Source: Actinomycetales bacterium (GTDB lineage: Bacteria > Actinomycetota > Actinomycetes > Actinomycetales > Dermatophilaceae). From it: 64,000 nucleotides of DNA. The translations under genes were made by a program, and so were the position numbers. Positions 17,538-27,012 of the stretch are shown here, piece by piece. Below the pieces are notes generated by a model that searched no databases, was not told the origin of the DNA, and saw only the letters and a program-made list of their open reading frames with translations. The first letter of the stretch is position 1. Every line of letters begins with the position of its first letter. The DNA lies in assembly GCA_016710645.1 (NCBI GenBank), contig JADJVI010000031.1, forward strand, positions 28,050 to 92,049, in the 5' to 3' direction.

Positions 17538-19781
17538 TCAGAAGCCGAGCTGCGGGTCGCCGAGTTCGAGACCGAGCGCGGCCAGCCGGGCGCGGATCAC
17601 CTCTTCGTCGAGCTCGAGCTGCTCGACGAGATCGTCGATGTCGACCCCGATCCGCACCCCGTCGTGCAGTTCCTTGTCCTCGGCGGCCGTCCACGCGTGA
17701 CCGGAGACGACGGCGGTGCGCACCGACGGTGGGGATGGTGGCGGGCCGGCCACCGGGCGCGGGTCGACGTCGGCCGAGGGGTCGACCAGCGGACCACCAC
17801 CGAGGGCTCGTGCTCCCGGCTCCAGCACCGGCAACGGATCCGGCGCCGACTCGTCCAGCCGAGCCAGCGCCCCGAGCACCAGCTCCCGATTCGTCGTCGG
17901 CCAGAACGGCGGCAGCGAGCGCTGGAGGAACCCGGCATACCGAGCCGTCATGAGCCGGGAGTCCAGGAAGGCGACCACCCCGCGGTCGTCCGAGCGCCGC
18001 ACCAGCCGCCCGGCCCCCTGGGCCAGGCGCAGCGCGGCGTGCGTCGCCGACACCGCCATGAAGCCATTGCCGCCCATCCGGGCGATCGCCTGGGTGCGCG
18101 CTGAGGCGAGCGGGTCGTCGGGCCGCGGGAAGGGGATCCGGTCGATGACGACGAGTTGGCACGCCGAGCCGGGCACATCGACGCCCTGCCACAGGCTGAG
18201 CGTGCCGAACAGGCAGGTGCTCGCCTCCCGCGCGAATTCCCGCACCAGAGTGCCGAGTTGGTCCTCGCCCTGGCATCGGATGGTGATCGGTATGCCGTCC
18301 CGCTCGAACCGCGCGCGCAGCTCCTCGGTCGCCGCCTGCGCTGCCCGCATCGAGGAGAACAGACCCAGCGTGCGGCCTCCTGCGGCGCGCACCAGGGCGT
18401 CCAGCTCGTCCATCGCCGCTGGGGAGCCACCGTCTCGGCCGGGGGCCGGCAGGTGTGCGGCGACATAGGCAATGGCTTGGCGGGGGTAGTCGAAGGGGCT
18501 GCCGACGTCGAGACCCTCCCACTCCGGAGCGCCCTCCCCGCGCATCCCCAGCGTCCCCGCGACCGCGTCGAAAGAGCCACCCAACTCCAGGGTCGCCGAC
18601 GTCATGACGACCACTCGTTCGGCGAGCACCTTGTCGCGGACCAGTAGGGCCACGCTCATCGGCGCGACGCGCAGCACCGACCCCCGACGGGGTTCCTGGG
18701 AGAGCCAGACGACGTCGAGTTCGCGCTCTTCCAGCAAGCGGGCACAGGTGTCGAAGAGATCGTCGACCGCGGCCCGCGCGACCTGCAGCGCCCCGTCGAC
18801 CGGCTCGCCCTGCTCGGGCTTGAGCTCGCTCTGCATAGTGCGCGCGACGTCGCGGATCCGCGTGACGGCCAGCACCAGGTTGTCCGGCAGCGCCATGACC
18901 CGCCCCTCGGGCGCCTGCTCAAGCACTCCGTCCAGCAGCGCGGCGGCGTCCTCCAGGTCAGGCCCTCGCTCACTGCGTTTGCCCACTCGTCGAGCCGCGG
19001 CGACGACCAGTCCCGAGGTCAGCTCATCAGTGATCGTCGAGGTGACCCGATCGACGAGTTCGTGGGCCTCGTCGACGATGAGCAGGTCGTGCTCGGGCAG
19101 CATCTGCCGGCCCTCGAACGAGTCGATCGCCATGAACGAGTGGTTGGTCACGACGACATCGACGTCCTCGGCAGCCGCCCGAGACCGCTCGACGAAGCAC
19201 TCGGCGGCCATCGGGCACTTGCTCCCGAGACATTCATGGGCCGACACCGAGACCTGTCGCCAGGCTCGCTCGCTCACCCCCGGCACCAACTCGTCGCGAT
19301 CGCCGGACTCGGTCAGCTCGGCCCAGGCGCGCAGCCGCACCACCTCATGACCCAACCGGGAGGTCGCCTGATCCACCTCGCCCACCGAGATGAGCACGTC
19401 ATCGTCGTCGGGGAAGCCGCCGTCGAGTTTGTGCAGGCACAGGTAATTGCGCCGCCCCTTGACCATGGCAAAGGTCGGGCGTCGCCCGAGCAGTGGGGTC
19501 AGCGCGGTCGCCAGGCGTGGCAGGTCGCGGTCGATGATCTGGGCCTGCAGTGCGAGGGTTGCGGTGGCGACGATCGCGGGACGGCCGGTGTCCATGGCAT
19601 GGCGCACGGCGGGCACGAGATAGCCCAGCGACTTGCCGGTGCCTGTTCCAGCCTGCACGAGCAAGTGCCGTTTGCGTTCGAGGGCCTCGGCGACTGCCTC
19701 CACCATGCGCACCTGACCCGGACGCTCCACGCCTCCCACTCCCGCGACGGCAGCGCGCAGCAGGGCATCGAGGGTGGCCAC
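17538..19781 (-). CDS. DinG-type ATP-dependent DNA helicase
   Basis: 747-residue XPD/DinG-family superfamily 2 helicase with an Fe-S domain. Walker A is QAGTGTGKS, Walker B/DEAH is LLIVDEAHEL, and the four cysteines that would ligate the cluster are CLHKL followed by CLGSKCPMAAEC. The C-terminal helicase half contains the late motifs FGTLSLWQGVDVPG and QGAGRLVRR. Members unwind R-loops and damaged DNA. I start at the GTG before ATLDALL, since the upstream extension is not typical. A C-terminal ~45-residue helical segment follows a proline-rich linker. Confidence 0.9.
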   Translation of the reverse strand: MATLDALLRAAVAGVGGVERPGQVRMVEAVAEALERKRHLLVQAGTGTGKSLGYLVPAVRHAMDTGRPAIVATATLALQAQIIDRDLPRLATALTPLLGRRPTFAMVKGRRNYLCLHKLDGGFPDDDDVLISVGEVDQATSRLGHEVVRLRAWAELTESGDRDELVPGVSERAWRQVSVSAHECLGSKCPMAAECFVERSRAAAEDVDVVVTNHSFMAIDSFEGRQMLPEHDLLIVDEAHELVDRVTSTITDELTSGLVVAAARRVGKRSERGPDLEDAAALLDGVLEQAPEGRVMALPDNLVLAVTRIRDVARTMQSELKPEQGEPVDGALQVARAAVDDLFDTCARLLEERELDVVWLSQEPRRGSVLRVAPMSVALLVRDKVLAERVVVMTSATLELGGSFDAVAGTLGMRGEGAPEWEGLDVGSPFDYPRQAIAYVAAHLPAPGRDGGSPAAMDELDALVRAAGGRTLGLFSSMRAAQAATEELRARFERDGIPITIRCQGEDQLGTLVREFAREASTCLFGTLSLWQGVDVPGSACQLVVIDRIPFPRPDDPLASARTQAIARMGGNGFMAVSATHAALRLAQGAGRLVRRSDDRGVVAFLDSRLMTARYAGFLQRSLPPFWPTTNRELVLGALARLDESAPDPLPVLEPGARALGGGPLVDPSADVDPRPVAGPPPSPPSVRTAVVSGHAWTAAEDKELHDGVRIGVDIDDLVEQLELDEEVIRARLAALGLELGDPQLGF

Positions 19782-19888
19782 CGCGCCACTGTATGCCGTG
19801 CTGCCGCACCGGCCGGGCAGCAGTCCCCGGGTGAGCCGCGGGAAATCGGAGGCACCCGGCATACCGGGACAGGTAGCCTGTCGCGCTT

Positions 19889-21142
19889 GTGAGCCGACTT
19901 CGCGAACGCATCCTGCCGCGACGCCTCGGCCGCGATTTCAGCTTCCTGGTCTCATCCTCCTGGGTGAGCAATATCGGCGACGGTTTCGAGCTGGCCGCTG
20001 GGCCGCTGCTTGTCGCGTCGGTGACCCGCGATCCCGTGCTCGTCGCGATGGCGGCGCTGCTCCAACGGCTGCCGTGGGTGCTTTTCGGCCTGTATGCCGG
20101 CGCGCTCGCCGACCGCTACGACCGGCGTCGCATCGTCATGGGCGTCGACCTCACCCGCGCGGTGATCCTCGCCATCCTCAGTGCGACGATCCTCACCGGA
20201 CACGTGCAGGTGTGGATCGTCCTCGTCGCGATCTTCCTGCTCGGGGTAGCCGAGACCTTCGCCGACACCACGTCATCGACCTTGCTGCCGATGGTCGTCG
20301 AGCGGGCCGACCTCGGGATCGCCAATGCCCGGCTGCAGACCGGCTTCCTCACCATGAACCAACTCGCCGGTCCGCCGATCGGGGCGGCGCTGTTCGCTCT
20401 CGGTGCCGCCGTGCCCTTTGTCGCGCAAGCGGTGTGTGTCGCCGCGGGGGCGCTAATGGTGGGCAAGATGTCGGTCGGGCGGCCGCGGGTGCTCAGCCAG
20501 GAGCCGCCGCGGCGGGTGCGGGAGGACATCGCCACCGGGTTCCGCTGGCTGTGGGGGCATGCCGCGGTGCGGACCCTGGCGCTGACGATCCTCACCTTCA
20601 ACATCACCTTCGGGGCGGCCTGGTCGGTGCTCGTGCTCTACGCCACCGACCACCTCGGGATGGGCGAGGTGGGCTTCGGGCTACTGACGACGATCAGTGC
20701 GGTCGGGGGGTTGCTCGGCACGGCGTCCTACGGCTGGCTGGAGCAACGCGTGGCACTCGGCACCATCATGCGCGGCGGGCTCATCATCGAGACGCTCACC
20801 CATTTGGGCCTGGCCCTCACGACCTCACCGCTGGTCGCGATGGTGATCTTCTTCTGCTTCGGGGCGCATGCCTTCATCTGGGGTACGACGGCTCGAACGG
20901 TGCGCCAACGCGCGGTGCCCGAACACATCCAGGGCCGGGTCGGCAGCGTCTACATGCTGGGGATGATGGGCGGCTTGGTCGTGGGTCAGGCGTTGGGCGG
21001 GCCGATCGCCAGCACTTTCGGGCTCATCGGGCCGTTCTGGTTCGCCTTCGGCGGGTCTGCGGTGATCCTCGCGCTCATCTGGCGGCAGTTGCCAGCCATT
21101 GCCCATGCTCCGGATCCTGCTGCCGACACTCCGGCACCCTGA
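19889..21142 (+). CDS. MFS transporter (EntS-like exporter)
   Basis: 417-residue permease with about 12 hydrophobic segments. It has the MFS motif between helices 2 and 3 (GALADRYDRRRIV), the N-terminal SSSWVSNIGDGFE and the second-half repeat GLLTTISAVGGLLG. This subfamily resembles EntS-type exporters; the substrate is unknown. It starts with GTG and is divergent from the DinG gene. It ends inside the hairpin at 21131. Confidence 0.88.
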   Translation: MSRLRERILPRRLGRDFSFLVSSSWVSNIGDGFELAAGPLLVASVTRDPVLVAMAALLQRLPWVLFGLYAGALADRYDRRRIVMGVDLTRAVILAILSATILTGHVQVWIVLVAIFLLGVAETFADTTSSTLLPMVVERADLGIANARLQTGFLTMNQLAGPPIGAALFALGAAVPFVAQAVCVAAGALMVGKMSVGRPRVLSQEPPRRVREDIATGFRWLWGHAAVRTLALTILTFNITFGAAWSVLVLYATDHLGMGEVGFGLLTTISAVGGLLGTASYGWLEQRVALGTIMRGGLIIETLTHLGLALTTSPLVAMVIFFCFGAHAFIWGTTARTVRQRAVPEHIQGRVGSVYMLGMMGGLVVGQALGGPIASTFGLIGPFWFAFGGSAVILALIWRQLPAIAHAPDPAADTPAP

Positions 21143-21164
21143 CATTGGCGGGTTTTGGTGCCGG
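21131..21164. terminator. Terminator-like hairpin at the end of the MFS gene
   Basis: CCGGCACC (21131-21138) and GGTGCCGG (21157-21164) with an 18-nt loop containing TTTT. It overlaps the last codons of the MFS gene and precedes the convergent stop at 21190. Confidence 0.4.
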
Positions 21165-21189
21165 TGGGGGCCTTCGTACCGGCGCGCGC

Positions 21190-22530
21190 TCAGTACCAGT
21201 GCGGGGACCGCGCCTGCCAGGCCGCCCAGGCCTGACAGGGCGTGCCATAGCGGCCCTTGATGTAGCCCAGCCCCCAGGTGATCTGGGTCGACGGGTTGAC
21301 CAGCCAGTCGGCCCCGGCGCTGGCCATCTTGCTGCCAGGCAGAGATTGCGGGATGCCATAGGCATCGGAAGTCGGATTGTCGGCCGACCATGACCAGCTG
21401 CTCTCGTTGAGCCACAAGGAATCCAGGCAGGACCACTGATCGGTGCCGAACCCGAAGTTGGGCATGAGTTGCTGGGCGACGGTCCGCGGGTTGCGCTGCA
21501 TCCAGGCCAGGCTCGATCCGGTGGATCCCGACGACGAGCTTGACGTGCTCGAGGATGTGCCGGCGGTGCCGGATCCCGTCGAGGACGGTGCCGCCGGTGT
21601 GGACGCCGCCGCGGGACGCTGCATCAGCGACTTCGCGGCGGCTGCCGCAGCTGCTGCAGCCGCAGCGGCGCGTTGCTGCTCGGCCCGCTGCTGTTCCAGA
21701 CGCTGCTGTTCCAGACGCTGCTGTTCCAGACGCTGCTGTTCGGCCCGCGCGGCCGCCTCCCGCGCCAAGCCGTCCAGCCGCTGTTGCTGAATCTCCTGCG
21801 AGGTTCCGACGAGTACGGCGAGTTGGGCGGTGAGTGCCTGCTGTCGAGCCGAGAGACTGGCGACCTGATCCGAGGCAGTACTGAGTTCAGCATCGAGCTG
21901 CGCCTTCGCCTGAGCGGACTCTTGCGCCACTTGGGTCAGCCGCTGGGCCCGATCCTGGGCGATGGCCCGGGTCGAGTCAGCCACACCGGCCAACAACCGG
22001 GCGTCCCGAAGCTGCCGATCGACCAAGTCGGCCGAGTCGTCGAGGAATTGGGCCATGTCCAGGACTTTGTCCGGGCCGGCCGCCAGGATGCGGAGCAGTT
22101 CCTGCTGACCAGTGCCGCCACCCTGTTCGTAGGCCGCCGCGGCCAGGCGGCCCACGGCGTCGCCGGCTTGCTGGGCCGCCTCGGCGGCGCCGTCCGCTGC
22201 CAGTTGCGCGGTAGCGGCCGCGGCGGTGGCGTCTTCTTCGGCGGCCTGCGCGATCGCGTAGGCCTTCGCAGCATTGCTCACCGCTCGTTGCACGGTTGCT
22301 AGCTGCGCAGCTCCCTGCTGATACTCGGAATCGAGGGCCGCGATGCGCGCCTGCTGGTCGGTGACGGCGGCTTTCGCGGCATCGACCTGGGCTTGGGACG
22401 GCGTGTTCGGTGACGTATCAGCATGCGCGAGACCGGCGTAACTCACCAGCACGAGCGCGGCCACCAGGCCGGACAGGGTCGCGCGGGCGCGGCCAACTGC
22501 TCGGCCGGACCGCTGCGAACGCGACAACAT
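21190..22530 (-). CDS. Secreted coiled-coil peptidoglycan hydrolase (lysozyme-like C-terminus)
   Basis: 446 residues. A signal peptide (basic start, hydrophobic stretch, cleavage near AHADT at about residue 37) is followed by a long Ala/Gln-rich coiled coil (about 45-290), a Ser/Thr/Pro/Ala linker, and a C-terminal domain with CLDSLWLNESSWSWSADNP and ITWGLGYIKGRYG. The last is the lytic-transglycosylase-like fold seen in actinobacterial resuscitation or aggregation-promoting factors, with Glu in LNESSW as the likely catalytic acid. It should act at the cell wall. GGAGG precedes the ATG by four bases, and a CCGTGG/CCACGG hairpin overlaps the leader. Confidence 0.82.
   Translation of the reverse strand: MLSRSQRSGRAVGRARATLSGLVAALVLVSYAGLAHADTSPNTPSQAQVDAAKAAVTDQQARIAALDSEYQQGAAQLATVQRAVSNAAKAYAIAQAAEEDATAAAATAQLAADGAAEAAQQAGDAVGRLAAAAYEQGGGTGQQELLRILAAGPDKVLDMAQFLDDSADLVDRQLRDARLLAGVADSTRAIAQDRAQRLTQVAQESAQAKAQLDAELSTASDQVASLSARQQALTAQLAVLVGTSQEIQQQRLDGLAREAAARAEQQRLEQQRLEQQRLEQQRAEQQRAAAAAAAAAAAAKSLMQRPAAASTPAAPSSTGSGTAGTSSSTSSSSSGSTGSSLAWMQRNPRTVAQQLMPNFGFGTDQWSCLDSLWLNESSWSWSADNPTSDAYGIPQSLPGSKMASAGADWLVNPSTQITWGLGYIKGRYGTPCQAWAAWQARSPHWY
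21686..21741. repeat. 15-bp tandem repeat in the hydrolase coiled coil
   Basis: The unit CGCTGCTGTTCCAGA occurs three times in perfect tandem (21686-21730) plus 11 bases of a fourth. In the gene it encodes repeats of the pentapeptide LEQQR, so it lengthens the coiled coil without shifting the frame. Confidence 0.9.
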
Positions 22531-22649
22531 CCATCCTCCACCGTGGAACGTTGCCCCCACGGTAGCCAGATGTAACCAATTGCACCATAGGCACAAGCAC
22601 CACTCTGGCCTCGCAAGACACGCCGTCCGGTGTGTCGTGCTCAGTGCGC

Positions 22650-25358
22650 TCACCCTGGCAGGGGTTGGACCCCGGCGCCCTGTTGGCAGATGAGATGGGC
22701 GACCAGCGCCGTCCAGCCCGTCTGGTGGGCGGCTCCCAGCCCCCGACCGGTGTCGCCGTGGAAGTACTCACTGAACACCGGATGGTCGCTCCACAGGGGT
22801 CCGCTGAGGTGGTCGCGCGGGTCGCTAGGCCGTCGACCGTCGGGGCCCGGGCGAAACAAGCTCACCAGACGACGTTCCAGATCGGCAGCGACCTCGGTGA
22901 GGCCGACCAGGTGACCAGACCCCGTCGGGTACTCGACGCGGACCTCGGAACCTGCGCCCACGGCATACCCTCGTAGTGCGTCTGCGAGCAGCACGTTGAC
23001 GGGGAACCAAATCGGGCCACGCCAGTTGGAGTTTCCCCCGAACATCGGCGAATCCGACTCCCCCGCAACGTATTCGATCTCGACGAAGCCATTGGGCAAT
23101 TCGACCCGCACACCACCCCGATAGGCCGCGGACAACGACCGAATCCCGTGTGGTGCAAGGAATTCCGCTTGATCGAGCATGACGGATAACAACCGGGTAT
23201 GCCGTGTCGGGTCGATGAGCATGAGGGTCGCTGGGCCGTAGGGGCCCTCGCCCTGCAGCACCGCGTCGGTCTCCTCCGGGCGGTTGCGTTGCAGCCACCG
23301 CAGCCGCTCCATGAAGTCGGGCAGTTCACGAGCGACCCAGTCCGGCACGACCGCGACGGCCAGTAGCGGCAGCAGCCCGACCAGCGAGCGCACCCGCAGC
23401 CGACGGGCGTTGCCGTAGACGTCGTCGGACAGCAGGGGCAGCAGGACGTCGTAATAGAAGCCGTCCTCCTCGTCCCAGAGCGACACGCTGTCCGTGCCGA
23501 AGGTCTCGACGGCCGTCGAGATCGCGAGAAAGCGCTCGAGGAAGGTCGTGGCCAGGTCGTCCCAGGCGGTGTCGCCTCGGGAGAGCTCCAGCGCCATCCG
23601 GAGCATGGTCAGGCAGTGGAAGGCGACCCAGCTGGTGGCGTCGGACTGCTCCAGTCGCCAGCCCTCGGGCACCCCGTGCGAGCGATCGAAGACCCCGATG
23701 TTGTCCATCCCGAGGAAGCCACCCTCGAAGAGGTTGGAATCGTCGGCGTCCTTGCGGTTGACCCACCAGCCGAGGTTGAGCAGCAGCTTGGTCGTGATCC
23801 TGATGAGGAAGTCGACGTCCCAGCCGCCGTCGAGCTCGTAGACCTGCCAGGCGGCCCAGGCGTGCACGGGCGGGTTGACGTCGGAGAAGGCCCACTCGTA
23901 AGCCGGCAGTTGACCGCTGGGATGTTGCGCCCATTCCCGGCAGATCAGCCGCAACTGGTCCTTGGCGAAGGCCGGGTCGATGTGAGCCAGCGCCACGCAG
24001 TGGAAAGCCAGGTCCCACGAGGCGAACCACGGGTACTCCCACTCGTCGGGCATCGAGATGACGTCGGCCAGGGCCAGATGTCGCCACGAGGTGTTGCGTC
24101 CGAAGGGCTCCGGCGCCCGTCGTGACTGAGGGGGCGGCGGGGTCGCCGGGTCGCCGTCGAGCCACTGGGCGACGTTGTAGCGGTAGAGCTGTTTGCCCCA
24201 CAGCAGCCCGGCGAAGGCCCGACGCGCGACGTGTCGGTCCTCGGGGTCGACGCCAGCCGGGATCACGGCGCGGTAGAAGGCGTCGGCCTCGGCCTTGCGC
24301 TCGCGCAGCGTGGCGCGGAAGGCCTTGCCGAAGGGACGATCGGGCACCGCCCCCGACCTCAGCCGGAGGTTGACCGTCACCGTGGCGCCCGGCGCGACCG
24401 CATCCACGTGGTAGCGCAACCCCACCTTGGTGCCGGTCTGCTCGGGGTTGAGGCCGGTGCGGACCCCGTGCACGATGGCCCGGTCGATGCCGTCCTTCGG
24501 GTATGCCGTGGCGTTGGCTTCCGCTCCCCAGAGCGCGATCGCGTTGGTCTCGTTGTCGCAGACCATGACCTCGGGCCGACCCTCGGCGAAGAGGCGATAG
24601 ATCCCGAGGTACCCATGCCTGGCTTCGACGGCCACCAGGTCGGCGTCGTCGAGGTCGTCCGCGCCCATGACCCGAATCGTGGGGATGCGTCCATCGCGTC
24701 CCCACCGCCAGGTGTTGCGAAACCAGAGCTGTGGGACGAGATCCAGCGGCGCCGGATCCGGGCCGTGATTGGTGGCCTCGATCCGGATGCAGATGTCCTC
24801 GGGTGCTGCCTTGGCGTGGGTGACCGTGACGTCGAAGAAGCGGTTGTCGTCCAGGACACCGGTGTCCGAGAGCTCGTATTCGTCCTCGTAGCGGGTGCGC
24901 GCGGCGTTGGTGGCGACGAGGTCGGCATACGGGAAGGCCCGTTGGGGGTAGCGGTAGAGCCACTCGGCATACGAGTGCGTCGGGGTGGCGTCGAGGTGCC
25001 ACCAGTACTCCTTGACGTCCTCGCCGTGGTTGCCCTGCTCGTTGGTCAGGCCGAAGAGCCGCTCCTTGAGCCGGTCGTCCTGGCCGTTCCATAGCGCGAT
25101 CCCGAGGTTGAGGAAGCCCCAGCGGTCGCACAGCCCCGCCAGGCCGTCCTCGCCCCACCGATAGGTGCGCTGGTGAGCCTGGTCAAAGGGGAACGACTCC
25201 CACGCGTCGCCATCAGCCGAGTAGTCCTCGCGCACCGTCCCCCACTGGCGCGCACTGACGTATGGACCCCATTGGCGCCAGGGGTCCGAGTCGTCGGGCG
25301 ACTCGGCCAACCGCACATGTTCGGCCGTGCGAGCGTGCTTACTGGAGGTCTTGGCCAC
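22650..25358 (-). CDS. GH63-like glucosidase
   Basis: 902-residue cytoplasmic protein with no signal peptide, of the glycoside hydrolase family 63-like (alpha,alpha)6 barrel type that actinobacterial genomes annotate as glucosidase. Typical stretches are RTYRWGEDGLAGLCDRWGFL near residue 65, EWEYPWFASWDLAFH, AYEWAFSDVNPPVHAWA and, near the C-terminus, FGGNSNWRGPIWFPVNVLL. The usual substrates are alpha-glucosides or glucosyl-oligosaccharides; the exact one is not readable. It starts at an ATG 7 codons before the family-like region and is separate from its neighbours. Confidence 0.85.
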   Translation of the reverse strand: MAKTSSKHARTAEHVRLAESPDDSDPWRQWGPYVSARQWGTVREDYSADGDAWESFPFDQAHQRTYRWGEDGLAGLCDRWGFLNLGIALWNGQDDRLKERLFGLTNEQGNHGEDVKEYWWHLDATPTHSYAEWLYRYPQRAFPYADLVATNAARTRYEDEYELSDTGVLDDNRFFDVTVTHAKAAPEDICIRIEATNHGPDPAPLDLVPQLWFRNTWRWGRDGRIPTIRVMGADDLDDADLVAVEARHGYLGIYRLFAEGRPEVMVCDNETNAIALWGAEANATAYPKDGIDRAIVHGVRTGLNPEQTGTKVGLRYHVDAVAPGATVTVNLRLRSGAVPDRPFGKAFRATLRERKAEADAFYRAVIPAGVDPEDRHVARRAFAGLLWGKQLYRYNVAQWLDGDPATPPPPQSRRAPEPFGRNTSWRHLALADVISMPDEWEYPWFASWDLAFHCVALAHIDPAFAKDQLRLICREWAQHPSGQLPAYEWAFSDVNPPVHAWAAWQVYELDGGWDVDFLIRITTKLLLNLGWWVNRKDADDSNLFEGGFLGMDNIGVFDRSHGVPEGWRLEQSDATSWVAFHCLTMLRMALELSRGDTAWDDLATTFLERFLAISTAVETFGTDSVSLWDEEDGFYYDVLLPLLSDDVYGNARRLRVRSLVGLLPLLAVAVVPDWVARELPDFMERLRWLQRNRPEETDAVLQGEGPYGPATLMLIDPTRHTRLLSVMLDQAEFLAPHGIRSLSAAYRGGVRVELPNGFVEIEYVAGESDSPMFGGNSNWRGPIWFPVNVLLADALRGYAVGAGSEVRVEYPTGSGHLVGLTEVAADLERRLVSLFRPGPDGRRPSDPRDHLSGPLWSDHPVFSEYFHGDTGRGLGAAHQTGWTALVAHLICQQGAGVQPLPG

Positions 25359-25417
25359 GGTTCAGCTTGCCACGTCGGTTGGGGAACCCTGTCGCGCTCT
25401 CGCGCACGGTGCCAGGG

Positions 25418-26437
25418 TCAGGGCACAATGCCGGTGTAGGCGTTGAGCGCCAGCTGCCCGCCCAAGTGGGCATAGAGGACCGTGCTGTCGGCCGGGATGG
25501 CGCGGCTGGTCACCAGGTCGACCAGGCCGGCCATCGACTTCCCTTCGTAGACGGGGTCGATGATCATCGCCTCCATCCGACCGGACAGCCGGATCGCCTC
25601 CAAGGTCGACTCGACCGGGATGCCGTACTTATCGCCGGCCCAGCCCTCCAGCACGGTGATCTCGTCGTCACGCAGCTCGCGTCCCAGCCCGATGAGGTCG
25701 GCCGTATGCCGTGCAATCCGGCCGACCTGGTCGCGGGTCTGGTCGATGGTCGCCGACGCGTCAATACCAATGACCCGTCGGGGACGGCCACCGGCCTGCT
25801 CCAGCGCGGCGAATCCGGCGATCATGCCGGCGTGGGTCGAGCCCGTGACTGTGCACACGATGATCGTGTCGAAGAAGACGCCCAGGGCCTTCTCCTGCTC
25901 GGCGACCTCGTAGGCCCAGTTGGCGAATCCCAGCCCCCCGAGCCGGTGTTCGGACGCGCCCGCCGGGATGGGATAGGGCTTGCCGCCCCTGGCCTCCACG
26001 TCGTTGAGCGCGTCTTGCCAGCTCTCGCGGATGCCGATGTCGAAGCCGTGCGGGTCGATCCGCACCTCGGCGCCCATGATTCGAGAGAGCTGGATGTTGC
26101 CCACGCGGTCGTTGAGCGGGTCGGGCCAGTCCACCCAGGTCTCCTGCACGAGCACCGCCTTGAGCCCGAGGTGGGCGGCCACCGCGGCGACCTGCCGAGT
26201 GTGGTTGCTCTGGTAGCCACCGATCGACACCAACGTGTCGGCGCCCGAGGCGAGGATGTCGGGGACGATGTACTCCAGCTTGCGCACCTTGTTGCCACCG
26301 AAGGCGAGCCCCGAGCTCACGTCCTCGCGCTTGGCCCAAATCTGGGCCCCACCCAGGTGCGCGGTGAGTCGGTCCAGCCGCTGCAGCGGGCTCGGACCGA
26401 AGGTCAACGGGTAACGCTCGAAGTCGGAGATGGCCAC
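25418..26437 (-). CDS. acdS: 1-aminocyclopropane-1-carboxylate (ACC) deaminase
   Basis: 339-residue PLP enzyme (fold type II) that converts ACC, the plant ethylene precursor, to 2-oxobutanoate and ammonia. [27 protein letters not shown] (Schiff-base Lys near 52) and [20 protein letters not shown] are nearly those of Pseudomonas ACC deaminase. The residues that separate true ACC deaminase from D-cysteine desulfhydrase (Glu after Tyr in DPVYEGKSM, and Leu in YAHLGG) are both present. The GTG start has GAGGAG upstream and gives the standard length. No Lrp-type acdR gene is adjacent. Confidence 0.88.
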   Translation of the reverse strand: MAISDFERYPLTFGPSPLQRLDRLTAHLGGAQIWAKREDVSSGLAFGGNKVRKLEYIVPDILASGADTLVSIGGYQSNHTRQVAAVAAHLGLKAVLVQETWVDWPDPLNDRVGNIQLSRIMGAEVRIDPHGFDIGIRESWQDALNDVEARGGKPYPIPAGASEHRLGGLGFANWAYEVAEQEKALGVFFDTIIVCTVTGSTHAGMIAGFAALEQAGGRPRRVIGIDASATIDQTRDQVGRIARHTADLIGLGRELRDDEITVLEGWAGDKYGIPVESTLEAIRLSGRMEAMIIDPVYEGKSMAGLVDLVTSRAIPADSTVLYAHLGGQLALNAYTGIVP

Positions 26438-26489
26438 AGGGTGCTCCTCGGTCCGGGTGTGCCGCGCGGGGTCGGGCTGCGAGGCCAGG

Positions 26490-26999
26490 CTAGGGCACGC
26501 GGGGATCGCTGGACCGGTGGGCACGCAGGTCGGCGACGAGGCGCGGCACCCGCCACTGGCGCACCAGCCTCAGCCACGTGCGCGCCGGATAGGCCAGCCG
26601 GACGACGTAGTAGTTGAGGTACTCCGCGACGCCAAAGAGCCACGCCAAGACCACGACGGTCCGCCCCAAGACGTCTTCGGGCCACCAGGCGACCACTGCG
26701 GCGCCAGCCGCGGCGAAGAGCACCGGATTGATCGCCGCGAAAGCCCGGTAGGTGCTCACCAACCGCGGCGGCATCGGCGACACGCCAACCCAGGATCGGG
26801 CGGCCAGCCAGTAGCAGCCGCCCTGGAGCAGGACGACCACGAGGGGAACCACCGCGGCCCAGAGCGCCCACCGACCCGGACCTGACAGGTGGTTACCCAC
26901 GGAGGGAGCCGCGAGTGTGAACACCCCCGCCGACGCGAGTTCACCCACCCCGAGGCTCAGGTAAGTCCGGCGCAGTTCCTCGCGTCGCTCGGGTGCCAT
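26490..26999 (-). CDS. Small integral membrane protein
   Basis: 169 residues with about four hydrophobic segments (near residues 14-32, 40-62, 80-104 and 108-128) and a basic tail. It resembles the unannotated membrane proteins often found beside hflX, but I cannot name a family. It follows hflX by 13 nt on the same strand and is likely co-transcribed. Confidence 0.7.
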   Translation of the reverse strand: MAPERREELRRTYLSLGVGELASAGVFTLAAPSVGNHLSGPGRWALWAAVVPLVVVLLQGGCYWLAARSWVGVSPMPPRLVSTYRAFAAINPVLFAAAGAAVVAWWPEDVLGRTVVVLAWLFGVAEYLNYYVVRLAYPARTWLRLVRQWRVPRLVADLRAHRSSDPRVP

Positions 27000-27012
27000 G
27001 GCCCGGAACGAC

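Noticed and set aside
22531..22649. MtrA-type or c-di-AMP-riboswitch control of the wall hydrolase
   Set aside because: Only GTTAC- and CTACC-like fragments and one short hairpin are seen; no full motif or aptamer.
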